From Deltaproteobacteria bacterium (lineage in GTDB: Bacteria; Desulfobacterota; Binatia; UBA12015): 36,391 bases of DNA. The notes under the pieces were generated by a model, which saw only the letters and a program-made list of their open reading frames with translations, had not been told where the DNA came from and made no database searches. The stretch lies in the NCBI GenBank assembly GCA_016874795.1, contig VGTG01000046.1, forward strand, positions 1-36,391, written 5' to 3'. Shown here one piece after another: positions 1-8,058 of the stretch (positions are counted from its first letter, which is position 1; each line of letters begins with the position of its first letter). A program made the position numbers and the translations under genes.

Positions 1-98
1 GTGGGCGTCGGGGTCGGGGTACGCGTCGGGGTCGGCGTCGGAGTCGGAACCTTGGTGGGACTCGGGCGGGGAGTCGGCGTCGGCGTCGGCGGGCGAGC
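1..98 (-). repeat. Period-6 tandem repeat encoding Thr-Pro stalk
   Basis: On the plus strand the sequence is made of GGCGTC, GGGGTC and GGAGTC-like hexamers. On the minus strand these read as alternating CCG ACG codons, giving (TP)n with a few RP, SP and KV interruptions. It continues to the left edge, so its full length is unknown. Such stalks usually vary in length between strains. Confidence 0.8.
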
Positions 99-1001
99 CT
101 GATGCGTGCCGCGCACGAACACCTGTCCACCTACCGCGGTGCCGAGCAGGATGGCGTCCTTCCGGAAGTCGAGGTCGTCATCCTTCGGCGCGAACAGAGT
201 CCCGATGAACACGCTCAGGTGGCCGATGTCGGAGTTCGCGATCGAAGTGAACGGGTTGCAGGTGATGCGCGATCCGATCCAGAGCGCGAAGTCGTCGACG
301 TGGGCGTTATCCGCTCCGAAGAACGCGCCCTCTTCGTCGGTGACGTTGTCGCGCACGTAGATCGTCACGGGCCCGTTGGCCGTAATGCTTGCGAACTTGC
401 GAATGTCCCAGTTGCGGAAGCGGTATACGCCCGCGTTCAGGAAGACGTGCGAGCTCTGGCGCGCGAGGAGTTGCCCGTAGCAGCCAGGGCTCAGCGTGAC
501 CGTGTCACCCACGGGAACGGTGACGTCCCCCGCGCCGAGAGTACAATCGTTGCAGATATTATTTACAGGTAGGTTTGGGAGGTTGATCGGCAGCGGGAAC
601 GTCTGCGGAAAGATCTGCCCGCGAACCTCGCCGGTCGGATTGCCGACGATCGCGTTCGTGTATGCGTCCGCGATCGAAGCCTGCGGGCCGAGATCGATGG
701 TATCCGCCGCGACGAAGAACGAGGGCGAGGCGTCGAGCTGAAAGGAGTTGAGTCCGATCTCGACGGTTCCGTCGGCATTGACGGTCGCGTAGTTGCCCGT
801 GAGGTTCAGGTTCGGGCCGATGACGAGACGGTCGAGGCTGATGACCGTGTAATCGCGCCAGTTGTTGGTCGGGATGGCGTCGGCGCGCGTCGGTGGAACC
901 AGTCCGGCAACGAAGAACGCCATGGCAAGCGCCGCGCGGGCGATGCCGCGCGCGTGCCGTACGCCGATCCGTGGAGAATGCAAAGTGGTTCGGTCGATCA
1001 T
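1..1001 (-). CDS. Secreted protein of unknown function with Thr-Pro stalk (partial, C-terminus outside window)
   Basis: The frame is open from an ATG at 1001 to the window edge (333 codons). The N-terminus has basic residues, then a hydrophobic run (AALAMAFFVAGLV) ending in TRADA, which looks like a Sec signal peptide of about 42 residues. The mature part is rich in beta-type, Asn/Asp/Gly-containing sequence and has a CNDC pair and a further Cys near SPGCYG. From about residue 304 it becomes a (TP)n stalk with occasional Arg, Ser and Lys, typical of wall- or surface-spacer segments. I do not recognise the folded domain. A membrane anchor or sorting signal could lie beyond the edge and cannot be judged. 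A sigma-54-like site lies about 120 bases upstream. The gene is certain as a reading frame; the function is unknown. Confidence 0.8.
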   Translation of the reverse strand, partial: MIDRTTLHSPRIGVRHARGIARAALAMAFFVAGLVPPTRADAIPTNNWRDYTVISLDRLVIGPNLNLTGNYATVNADGTVEIGLNSFQLDASPSFFVAADTIDLGPQASIADAYTNAIVGNPTGEVRGQIFPQTFPLPINLPNLPVNNICNDCTLGAGDVTVPVGDTVTLSPGCYGQLLARQSSHVFLNAGVYRFRNWDIRKFASITANGPVTIYVRDNVTDEEGAFFGADNAHVDDFALWIGSRITCNPFTSIANSDIGHLSVFIGTLFAPKDDDLDFRKDAILLGTAVGGQVFVRGTHQARPPTPTPTPRPSPTKVPTPTPTPTRTPTPTP

Positions 1002-1123
1002 TGCAGCGGGTCTCTCTCGAGTTGGCGAAGGCCTACGGCACGCCGTGGGCGGAGGAGGAGGGGAAACCGTAGCGGAGGTTTTGCGGTGCGCTTCGGCGGG
1101 CTTATCCGAGGCAAGGTCGTACC

Positions 1124-1138
1124 GCAAGAAAAGGGCCA
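1124..1138 (-). promoter_or_regulatory. Putative sigma-54 (-24/-12) promoter for the secreted protein gene
   Basis: Read on the minus strand the site is TGGCCC-TTTTC-TTGC. The GG and GC doublets have exactly the ten-base spacing that sigma-54 requires. It differs from the TGGCAC-N5-TTGC consensus at one -24 position. Transcription would start near 1112 and leave a leader of about 110 bases before the ATG at 1001. It lies in the 269-bp non-coding stretch 1002-1270, where I see nothing else. No activator site was identified. Confidence 0.5.
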
Positions 1139-1270
1139 CTGCAGGAAAGGATCAGGTAGAGATTCTGGACCTGTCTCGCCGGATGGGAGAAACGCGCACC
1201 TTGCATCCGTGCACGAGCTGGCTTGCGTGCGAGTCTCGCCTGCGCGCTTTGGCAATTCACAGGGAAGGAG

Positions 1271-1966
1271 CTATGGTTCGTCCGGCGCCTCCGCAGCGAC
1301 CACACCGAAGCCGAAGAGGGCGGGCAGGAAGTATCGGAGCGCATAGAACCCGAGCTTCAGGGCTTCCTCCGTGACCCGCACGAGGGAGCGCTCGCGTGCC
1401 CACCAGTCGAGTCCGTAGACGGTCCCGCAGGGGTACACCGTCACCTTCGAGCCGAGACCTCCCAGGGCCGTCCGGAGGCTCCAGAGAGCCCGCCTCGAGT
1501 GCGTCGGCGAGGTGACCGCGACGATCTCCCGGGCACCGCTCGAGCGCATCCAGTTGCCGAGAACGACCGCGTCCTCCCACGTGCTCGTGCCCTCGGAGAG
1601 CACGACCTCGGCGCCATCGGGCACGCCATGCGCGGCCGCGACCCGCGCGTTCAGGACGGCGTCGCTCAGAGGTCGATCGACGACGAGGAGCTCGGGCGCG
1701 ACGTGCGCGCCCGTGAAGACGACGCGAGGAGCAGTTCCGTTCCGGTAGAGCTCGGCCGCGCAGACGGCGCGCTCGGGAATCTGTCCCGGGAAGACGTAGA
1801 TCGCGTCCGAGTGGGCCGGGGCCGTACGCCGCACCATGAGGAGATTCGGGACGAGCGGCACCAGGAGGAGCGGCACGAGAGCCAGAAGCAGGACGACGAG
1901 CCACCGCCGAGAGGGGCGCTTGCGGTGGGGTCCGGTGACAGGAAGGATCCGAGGATCGTCGCGCAC
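1271..1966 (-). CDS. YdcF/DUF218-family membrane-anchored protein
   Basis: 231 residues. A basic N-terminus (RKRPSRRW) is followed by one strong transmembrane helix (about residues 22-46, rich in Leu and Val). Then comes a DUF218-like fold: DAIYVFPGQIPER at the start, a VVFTGAH segment, an STWEDAVVL segment (compare the conserved ST.ED motif) and VTSPTHSRRALWSL. In this family these pieces surround a putative nucleotide- or polyprenyl-phosphate-binding pocket; ElyC of E. coli acts in envelope carrier-lipid metabolism. The GTG start at 1966 is supported by an AAGGAA Shine-Dalgarno six bases upstream. It lies on the same strand as the EPS operon but is separated from it by a plus-strand gene. 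Family assignment is firm; the substrate is unknown. Confidence 0.85.
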   Translation of the reverse strand: MRDDPRILPVTGPHRKRPSRRWLVVLLLALVPLLLVPLVPNLLMVRRTAPAHSDAIYVFPGQIPERAVCAAELYRNGTAPRVVFTGAHVAPELLVVDRPLSDAVLNARVAAAHGVPDGAEVVLSEGTSTWEDAVVLGNWMRSSGAREIVAVTSPTHSRRALWSLRTALGGLGSKVTVYPCGTVYGLDWWARERSLVRVTEEALKLGFYALRYFLPALFGFGVVAAEAPDEP

Positions 1967-3295
1967 GGCATTTCCTTCGAGACGCTCGCCGGACGGTCCG
2001 AGGCCTCAGGGAGCGCCGCGCTCGCCGGTGCCGGGCAACGGTACCGGGGCCGGCGCTGGGAGCCCGCGCTGGCTCTGGTCGCTCTCCTCTTCGGCCTCGC
2101 CGAGCCGGCGTGGGCGCGCGACTGCGGCGGCCGGCGCGTCTGTCGCTGCGGCGACCGCGTCGTCTCCGACTACGAGCTCGTCGCCGACCTCGGACCCTGC
2201 GAAAAGCACGGCTTGATCCTCGACGGCCCGGTCACCCTCGACGGGGGAGGACACAAGATCCGCGGCAGCCGCGCGCGCTCGAGCGCGGGCGTCGTGCTGA
2301 AGGAGAAGGCCGGAGGGAGCCGCGTTCGCAACCTCGAGGTGACCGGCTTCGAACGCGGCGTGCGACTCGCCGGCGTGCAGCGGGCGCACGTCGAGAACGT
2401 CGAGTCGCATCACAACGGAGACCCCGTCGCGCACAAGGGATACGGAATCGACGTCTCCAAGAGTGCTTCCGACAACGTCATCGAGAACGTCCACGTCCAT
2501 CACAATGCCGACGAGGGCATCCATATCGGAAACGGTTCCCGGGGCAACCGCGTCGTGAAATCGCGCGTCGAGGAGAACTACCGCGAGCAGGTCTACTTCC
2601 TCGAGAACGAGGACAACAGCCTCGAGGGCTCGACGATCCGCGGCGGCGGCGCCTCGGCGGTGTTCGTGAAGCACGCGCGAAACGTGCGGATCGAGGGCAA
2701 CACGATCGACGGGCGCGGGATCCAGGTCCGCGGCTCCTCGTCCGACATCCGTATCGCGGGAAACACTCTCGAGGGGATGGGCGTCGTCGTCCAGCCCTAC
2801 CGGAAGAAGGGCTCGATGGAGCCGATGGCCGTCCCGAGCGGCGTGACGGTCGAGAAGGGGCGGATCCGCGCAGAGAGCGCCTGCGTGCGCTTGGTCCAGG
2901 CGCGCGGGACGAAGCTCGAATCGGCGGAGCTCGCCTGTCCGACGAGCCTCACGATCGACGGCGACAGCGACGTCCAGGCGATCGACACGAAGCTCGAGGA
3001 CGTCCGCTGCGAAGGCGACGGCTCCGTCACGCGAATGCGTCGCGCGGATGCGAAGTTCGTCGATGCGAAGGGGAACGCCGTCGGCGGCGTCCAGGTCCGG
3101 TCGCGCGGCGGTACGACGCTCGCGCAGGCGAACGCGAAGGGCGTTCTCGACGCCCTGGTTCCCCTCGGTCAGATGGTCTGCCCCGACACGAAGTGGTCGA
3201 GGTCCTCCGACGTGAAGCTCTCCTCCGGCGAGTGGAGCCGCGAGATCGCGGCCGCCGATCTGAAGGGAACGATCCGCGTCGACGCGGGCGAATGA
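1925..3295 (+). CDS. Secreted right-handed parallel beta-helix protein
   Basis: About 456 residues from a GTG at 1925. A hydrophobic signal segment (PALALVALLFGLAEPAWA) precedes a Cys-rich start (DCGG..CRCGD) and then repeated Asn/His-rich turns such as NVIENVHVHHNADEGIHIGNGS and NRVVKSRVEENY. These are the PbH1/NosD-type coils found in polysaccharide lyases, epimerases and periplasmic copper-maturation proteins. A final region (DAKFVDAKGNAVGGVQVRS) resembles a carboxypeptidase-regulatory-like beta domain. The start is uncertain: no ATG exists in frame near the signal peptide, and the GTG, preceded by GAGAGGGG, overlaps the 5' end of the divergent DUF218 gene by 42 bases and gives a long pre-signal leader. 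It could modify or bind the EPS, but no catalytic residues can be assigned. Confidence 0.75.
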   Translation: MGSGDRKDPRIVAHGISFETLAGRSEASGSAALAGAGQRYRGRRWEPALALVALLFGLAEPAWARDCGGRRVCRCGDRVVSDYELVADLGPCEKHGLILDGPVTLDGGGHKIRGSRARSSAGVVLKEKAGGSRVRNLEVTGFERGVRLAGVQRAHVENVESHHNGDPVAHKGYGIDVSKSASDNVIENVHVHHNADEGIHIGNGSRGNRVVKSRVEENYREQVYFLENEDNSLEGSTIRGGGASAVFVKHARNVRIEGNTIDGRGIQVRGSSSDIRIAGNTLEGMGVVVQPYRKKGSMEPMAVPSGVTVEKGRIRAESACVRLVQARGTKLESAELACPTSLTIDGDSDVQAIDTKLEDVRCEGDGSVTRMRRADAKFVDAKGNAVGGVQVRSRGGTTLAQANAKGVLDALVPLGQMVCPDTKWSRSSDVKLSSGEWSREIAAADLKGTIRVDAGE

Positions 3296-3311
3296 GAGGG
3301 GATGCCCTCTC
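3294..3311. terminator. Hairpin between convergent genes, possible bidirectional terminator
   Basis: GAGAGGG at 3294-3300 and CCCTCTC at 3305-3311 form a perfect seven-pair stem with loop GATG. It starts within the stop codon of the beta-helix gene and ends three bases before the stop codon of the EPS operon's last gene. There is no T tract on either side, so intrinsic termination would be weak; its position is the main argument. Confidence 0.45.
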
Positions 3312-3313
3312 GA

Positions 3314-5305
3314 TCAGTCGGAGCCGAGCTTCAGGGCGATCCGGTAGTCGCTCGGCCGGTCGCCGAGACGAACCTCGGTGCCGATACCGATGCCGAGGAG
3401 CCCCCAGAAGAGGAGCTGCACCGCGATGTTGTTGAAGGGGTCGAAGCTCTGCATCGCGACGAGAAAGCCCAGGACCGAGAACATGATCGCCCAGAGCGTC
3501 GCGCGGAGACCCGGATCCGCGGTGCGCTGCTGCGTCGTGTAGAGCGAGTACAGCGCCGCGCCGAAGATCCAGAGCATCGCACCCCAGCCGAGAATCCCAT
3601 TCTCGAGGAGGAGCCGCAGGTTGCCGTTCGCCTGGAGCAGCGCCGCGTCCGAGGCGTGCGAGCCTAGAGGCACGAGCTCGCCGAGCGTGCGCGGTCCCTG
3701 ACCGAGGAGCAGCTCGCGCGTCGGCATCTTTGCGATCGCGTTACAGGCCTCCGTCGACTGGCCGCACAGCAGGGCCTGCCAGGAGAGGTGCCCGTCGGAG
3801 AAGGCGTGGAGCACCGCCAGGTACGCGAAGGGAGCGAGGACCACGAGCGAGGCGAACGCCCAGCGGACGCTCAGGTGGCGCCACGAGTACGCCGTCGCGA
3901 TCAGCGCGAGAGCGACCAGTCCACCGGGATGGCGCGTCAGGAGAATGCCGACGAGGCAGATCGTCGTGGAAGCGACCCAGAAGTCGCGTGCTTCCCGCGA
4001 CTGCGCGCGCGCGAGGCGGCAGAGGACGCACGGGACGCCGAGCATGAGATACGTCGCGAGAGCGATCGGGCTGCCGAGAGTCGAGGAGACGCCGACCGGG
4101 CTCACGCCGAGGCCGACGAGCGCCCGCGAGTCGCGCGGGATGTAATCCGCGACGACCATCTCGAACAAGCCGAGCGCCGAGATGGCGACCGAGATCAAAG
4201 CGACCGCCGTGACGGAGCTCCGCACGAAGCGGCGCGTGAACGTGCCGTTGATGACCGCGAGCATCACGATGAAGCCCGTGATCAGGTAGTACGTCGCACC
4301 ACGAACGGCCTGCACCGGCGACTCCGAGAGGAATGCCGAAGCGAGCGAGAGCAGCAGGAAGATCGCGATCGGCAGGTTCAGCGGAGTCCGGTAGAGGCTG
4401 ATCTTGTCGCGTGGCGCATGCCGCAGGATCATCCACAGCGCGCCGAAGGCGATCACGCCGTGCAGGGGATTCACCCGCGCGCCGAGCATCTCGATGTAGA
4501 GGTTCTCCATCACCGAGGCGGGGATGAAGGAGACGAAGAGCAGGAGGACGAGGAGGAACGCGCCGAGCGTGATCCAGCGGTTCAGGACCTTCAGCGCGGT
4601 CAGCCCGACGAGCTGCGCGTCGAGCCGCAGGCTCCGATGACTGATGTAGAGACGGTCGTAGCGGAGCTTGTTGCGCGGCGAGGTGAAGTAGCCGCCGCGC
4701 ACCTGCGCGAGACCGGTCATGCCCGGCGCCACGCGGAAGCGGTCCGCGTAGTCGGGGATCTCGTCGAGGTAGCGCTCGAGGAAGATCGGACGAAGCGGGC
4801 GCGGGCCGGCGAAGTTCATTTCGCCGCGCAGCACGTTGATGAGCTGCGGGACCTCGTCGAGCTTGGAGCGCTTCAGGAACTTTCCGATCGGCGTGTAGAA
4901 GTCGTCCTGCGCGCTGAGCAGACGCCCGCCGATCTGCCGCTCGGAACCTTCGCGCAGCGTCCGGAACTTGTACATCGTGTACAGCTTCTGGCTCCGGCCG
5001 GTGCGGACGCCCGAGTAGAAGAGCGGGCCTGGGCTCGTGAGCTTCACCGCGATCGCGACCAGCACGAGGATCGGGGAAAGAAGGACCAGTGCCGTGATCG
5101 CGAGGATGGCCTGGATCAGGTAGCGCGCCGTCGACTCGGGCGCTTCCGGCCGAATCGTGCGGACCAGCCGGTCCGGCGCGGGAGAAGCCGACGGGTTTAG
5201 GTTCACCGCCGTGTTGGGCACGGCGCGCAATGGAAGGGGTCGGGACACGGAAAAGGGTCCGGGCTGGTCTCTGGAAGAATGCATGAGCGGTTCCGACGTG
5301 GTCAA
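3314..5305 (-). CDS. Phosphoglycosyl transferase fused to O-antigen ligase/polymerase-like domain
   Basis: 663 residues. Residues about 60-245 are a monotopic polyprenyl-phosphate sugar transferase (WcaJ/PssY/PglC superfamily): a membrane helix at 62-88, SPGPLFY, YKFRTL, the catalytic Asp-Glu pair in KLDEVPQL (D150, E151), GPRPLRP and PGMTGLAQVRGGY. This enzyme type moves a sugar phosphate onto undecaprenyl phosphate and starts a glycan. Residues about 245-645 hold many transmembrane helices and a large periplasmic loop (GQGPRTLGELVPLGSHASD), like the Wzy/WaaL superfamily, which polymerises or ligates glycans. Such activities normally sit on separate proteins. The TTG start at 5305 overlaps the asnB stop (TTGA); an ATG at 5284 with GGAA upstream is an equally good start and costs seven residues. 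Last gene of the operon. Confidence 0.88.
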   Translation of the reverse strand: MTTSEPLMHSSRDQPGPFSVSRPLPLRAVPNTAVNLNPSASPAPDRLVRTIRPEAPESTARYLIQAILAITALVLLSPILVLVAIAVKLTSPGPLFYSGVRTGRSQKLYTMYKFRTLREGSERQIGGRLLSAQDDFYTPIGKFLKRSKLDEVPQLINVLRGEMNFAGPRPLRPIFLERYLDEIPDYADRFRVAPGMTGLAQVRGGYFTSPRNKLRYDRLYISHRSLRLDAQLVGLTALKVLNRWITLGAFLLVLLLFVSFIPASVMENLYIEMLGARVNPLHGVIAFGALWMILRHAPRDKISLYRTPLNLPIAIFLLLSLASAFLSESPVQAVRGATYYLITGFIVMLAVINGTFTRRFVRSSVTAVALISVAISALGLFEMVVADYIPRDSRALVGLGVSPVGVSSTLGSPIALATYLMLGVPCVLCRLARAQSREARDFWVASTTICLVGILLTRHPGGLVALALIATAYSWRHLSVRWAFASLVVLAPFAYLAVLHAFSDGHLSWQALLCGQSTEACNAIAKMPTRELLLGQGPRTLGELVPLGSHASDAALLQANGNLRLLLENGILGWGAMLWIFGAALYSLYTTQQRTADPGLRATLWAIMFSVLGFLVAMQSFDPFNNIAVQLLFWGLLGIGIGTEVRLGDRPSDYRIALKLGSD

Positions 5306-7212
5306 CCCACGAGTCGGGGTCGGACCTCCGTGGGGTCGACGTGGCTCAGCGCGTCGTGCCAGGTCTGGAACATGAGGAGCGTCCAGATGTCGCGGCTGTG
5401 GTCATGGGCAAGCGACTCGTGGTCGTCGATCAGCTTCTGAACGGCTTCCGGACGGAAGAGACCGCTGGCGCGGATCCGCGAGGGAGCGAGAGTATCGCGG
5501 ACCATCTCGCGGAGCGGGCCGACGATCCAGCTCGGGATCGGCACGTTGAAGCCCTGCTTGGGGCCGTGGAGCGTCTCGTGGGGCAGGCGATCCGCCATCA
5601 CCTTCCGGAGGAGATACTTCTTCTGGAAGCGCTTCATCTTGAGCGTACTCGGGACGGAAGCGACGAGCTCGACGAGCGGATGGTCGAGGAGGGGAACGCG
5701 GCCCTCGAGCGACGTTGCCATCGTCATGCGGTCCGCCTTGACGAGCATGTCGCCTTCGAGGCCGAGCCGCGTGTCGATCGCGAGGAGCTGTCCGAGGAGG
5801 TCGGTCTGGTCGACGTCGGCGATCGCCTCGCGATAGAGCCGTAGCGTCGGCTCGAGCCCATCTGCGGTCGAATCGTACAGCGTGCGCTTGCGGTCCTCGT
5901 CGAAGATCGCCTTCCACGAGAGATGAGCCTCGATCGGGTCGCGATCCGCGCCGGCGACGAAGCGCTTCGCCATGTAGTCGAAGCTCACCCTGCCGTGCGA
6001 GACCGGTAGGCGCTCGACGACGCGAGCGACGACGTTCCGTCCGAGCGCCGGGACGAGCCGGCGGTACCAGCCGGCGAGGACCGTCGCGGGGTACGTCTTG
6101 TAGCCGGCGAAGACCTCGTCGCCGCCCTCGCCTGAGAGAGCGACCGTCACGTGCTGGCGCGCGAGGCGCGAGACGCAGAGCACGGGGATCGCCGAGGAGT
6201 CGGCGTAGGGCTCGTCGAAGGAGCGGACGAGCTCCGGGACGAGAGAGGCCGCGTCCGGCGTCACGACGAGCTCGTGGTGCTCGGTCTCGAAGTGCTTCGC
6301 AGCGACGCGCGCGCGGTCGAGCTCGTTGAACGTCTTCTCCTCGAAGCCGATCGAGAACGTCTTCAGCGGTCCCGTGTGGAAGCGTCGCATGCACGAAACG
6401 AGGGTCGCGGAGTCGACACCGCCCGAGAGGAACACGCCGAGCGGCACGTCGGAGACGAGGTGGCTCCGGACCGCGTCGTCGAGTCGCTCGCGCAGCGCCT
6501 CGAGGACGACGCCCTCGCTGCGGAGAGACGGGTCCGCGCGCAGCTCGAGCTTCCAGTACTGCTCGGTGCGGATCTGTCCGTCCTCGACGATCAGTCGCGT
6601 GCCCGGCGCCAGCTTCCGCGCGTCGCGGAAGATCGAGGCGGGCGCGGGGACGTACGTCAACGTCAAGTAGTCGTGCAGGGCCTGCCGATCGATCGTGCGG
6701 TCGAGCCCGGCTGCGACGAGGCTCTTCAGCTCGGAGCCCCACACGAACCGGCGCCCGATTCGTCCGTAGTAGAGCGGCTTGATCCCGAGCCGGTCGCGCG
6801 CGAGGAGGAGGCGCTTTCGCGGCGCGTCCCAGAGCGCGAAGGCAAACATGCCCCGCAGATGCTCGACGCAAGCAGTGCCGTACTCTTCGTAGAGGTGGAC
6901 GATCGCTTCCGTGTCGCTGTTCGTCGCGAAGCGATGGCCCTTCTTCTCGAGGTCGGCGCGGACCTCCTGGAAGTTGTAGATCTCGCCGTTCTGCATCACG
7001 GCGAGCGTGCGGTCCTCGTTGAACAGCGGCTGGTTGCCGCCGGCGAGATCGATGATCGACAGACGCCGCATGCCCATGGCAAGCGGACCGTCGAGGAAGA
7101 TTCCTTCGTCGTCGGGACCGCGGTGAACGATCACGTCGCACATCGGCTTGATGTGCTCGCGTGTCAGCGTGGCCGAAGGGTCGAGGGCGAGCTGTCCTGC
7201 GATCCCGCACAT
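5302..7212 (-). CDS. asnB: Glutamine-hydrolysing asparagine synthetase-type amidotransferase
   Basis: 636 residues, full length for the family. Cys2 of MCGIAG is the class II glutaminase nucleophile, followed by HRGPDDEG and NGEIYN. The synthetase half has the ATP-pyrophosphatase loop SGGVDS (263-268) and SGEGGDEVFAGY. It would transfer glutamine-derived ammonia to an acyl-adenylate. Members in EPS loci of the XrtA/PEP-CTERM type are thought to amidate a uronic acid or similar carboxyl group rather than make free asparagine; I infer the same here from context. Three bases separate it from the deacetylase upstream, and its Shine-Dalgarno (GGAGAGTAGGA) overlaps that gene's stop codon. The fused glycosyl transferase overlaps its 3' end. 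Confidence 0.92.
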   Translation of the reverse strand: MCGIAGQLALDPSATLTREHIKPMCDVIVHRGPDDEGIFLDGPLAMGMRRLSIIDLAGGNQPLFNEDRTLAVMQNGEIYNFQEVRADLEKKGHRFATNSDTEAIVHLYEEYGTACVEHLRGMFAFALWDAPRKRLLLARDRLGIKPLYYGRIGRRFVWGSELKSLVAAGLDRTIDRQALHDYLTLTYVPAPASIFRDARKLAPGTRLIVEDGQIRTEQYWKLELRADPSLRSEGVVLEALRERLDDAVRSHLVSDVPLGVFLSGGVDSATLVSCMRRFHTGPLKTFSIGFEEKTFNELDRARVAAKHFETEHHELVVTPDAASLVPELVRSFDEPYADSSAIPVLCVSRLARQHVTVALSGEGGDEVFAGYKTYPATVLAGWYRRLVPALGRNVVARVVERLPVSHGRVSFDYMAKRFVAGADRDPIEAHLSWKAIFDEDRKRTLYDSTADGLEPTLRLYREAIADVDQTDLLGQLLAIDTRLGLEGDMLVKADRMTMATSLEGRVPLLDHPLVELVASVPSTLKMKRFQKKYLLRKVMADRLPHETLHGPKQGFNVPIPSWIVGPLREMVRDTLAPSRIRASGLFRPEAVQKLIDDHESLAHDHSRDIWTLLMFQTWHDALSHVDPTEVRPRLVG

Positions 7213-7215
7213 TTC

Positions 7216-8058
7216 CTACTCTCCTCCGCCCGCGCTCGCGGCCTGCGCCCCGCGCCAGCGCTGCTGCGCCGCGTGGAGCAGGTCGAAGCTCCCATCCAGC
7301 TTGTGTCGGAAGTCCCGCAGGGTGTCGTCGTTGGCGATGAACGTGCGGCGCAGGCTGAACGGGTGCGTGTCCCGCGTGACGCACCCGGGCATCGTCGTGC
7401 AGGCGAGCTCGTAGCCCGCTTCGCGCACGGCGTCCTTGACGCGGGCGTCGAAGTCGCCGCGCGGATAGCAGAACGTCCGCGCCTCGATCCCGGTGCGCTC
7501 GCGAATTGTCCGTCCGGACTCGGCGACCTCGTGCCGCAGGCACTCATCGTCGAGCGTCGTCAGGTTCGGGTGCGTCAGCGTGTGCGCGCCGAAGTCGACC
7601 CCGTGCCGGGCCATCTCCTCGACCTGCTCCCAGCGGAGAGGCGGAACGCCGCGCCGATCGCGCAAAACAGGAAGCTCGTCCGTTCCGATGTAGTCGACCG
7701 TGAGGAAGACCGTCGCGGGGATCTGCTCCTTCTGAAGGACGGGAAACGCGTTCGTGTAGTTGTCGGCGAACCCGTCGTCGAAGGTGACGACGACGCTCCT
7801 CTCGGGAAACTCGCGCTTCGCATCGAGATGCTCCCGGACCGCGGAGAGCGGCAGAAGGTGGAAGCCCTCGCGACGGAGGAGCGCCATCTGCTCCGCGAAG
7901 GCGCGCTTCGGGACGCAGGAGCGGTGCGGCTCGTCGTCGATGCGGTGATAGTAGATCACGCGCAGCGTGCCGGAGCGTCCGGGCTTCAGCCGTCGCACGA
8001 GGACGGCGGCTTCCGAAGCGGCGGTTCGCAGGGCGCGCGAGGTCCTGGATCGGACCAT
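7216..8058 (-). CDS. Polysaccharide deacetylase (NodB family), first of three
   Basis: 280 residues. NodB-fold motifs are clear: TFDDG at 92-96 (catalytic base and metal Asp), GAHTLTHPNL with H159 and H163 (metal ligands) and FCYPRGDFD. It would remove N- or O-acetyl groups from sugars. There is no clear signal peptide, only a basic N-terminus, so it may act at the inner membrane or cytoplasm, or be exported in another way. The ATG at 8058 overlaps the stop of the upstream glycosyltransferase (TGATG). The closing residues are rich in Gln, Ala and Gly. Confidence 0.88.
   Translation of the reverse strand: MVRSRTSRALRTAASEAAVLVRRLKPGRSGTLRVIYYHRIDDEPHRSCVPKRAFAEQMALLRREGFHLLPLSAVREHLDAKREFPERSVVVTFDDGFADNYTNAFPVLQKEQIPATVFLTVDYIGTDELPVLRDRRGVPPLRWEQVEEMARHGVDFGAHTLTHPNLTTLDDECLRHEVAESGRTIRERTGIEARTFCYPRGDFDARVKDAVREAGYELACTTMPGCVTRDTHPFSLRRTFIANDDTLRDFRHKLDGSFDLLHAAQQRWRGAQAASAGGGE

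Noticed and set aside
1836-2216. Alternative plus-strand frames around the DUF218/beta-helix junction
   Set aside because: Arg/Ser-rich shadow frames with no homology; the beta-helix frame alone has a signal peptide and domain continuity.
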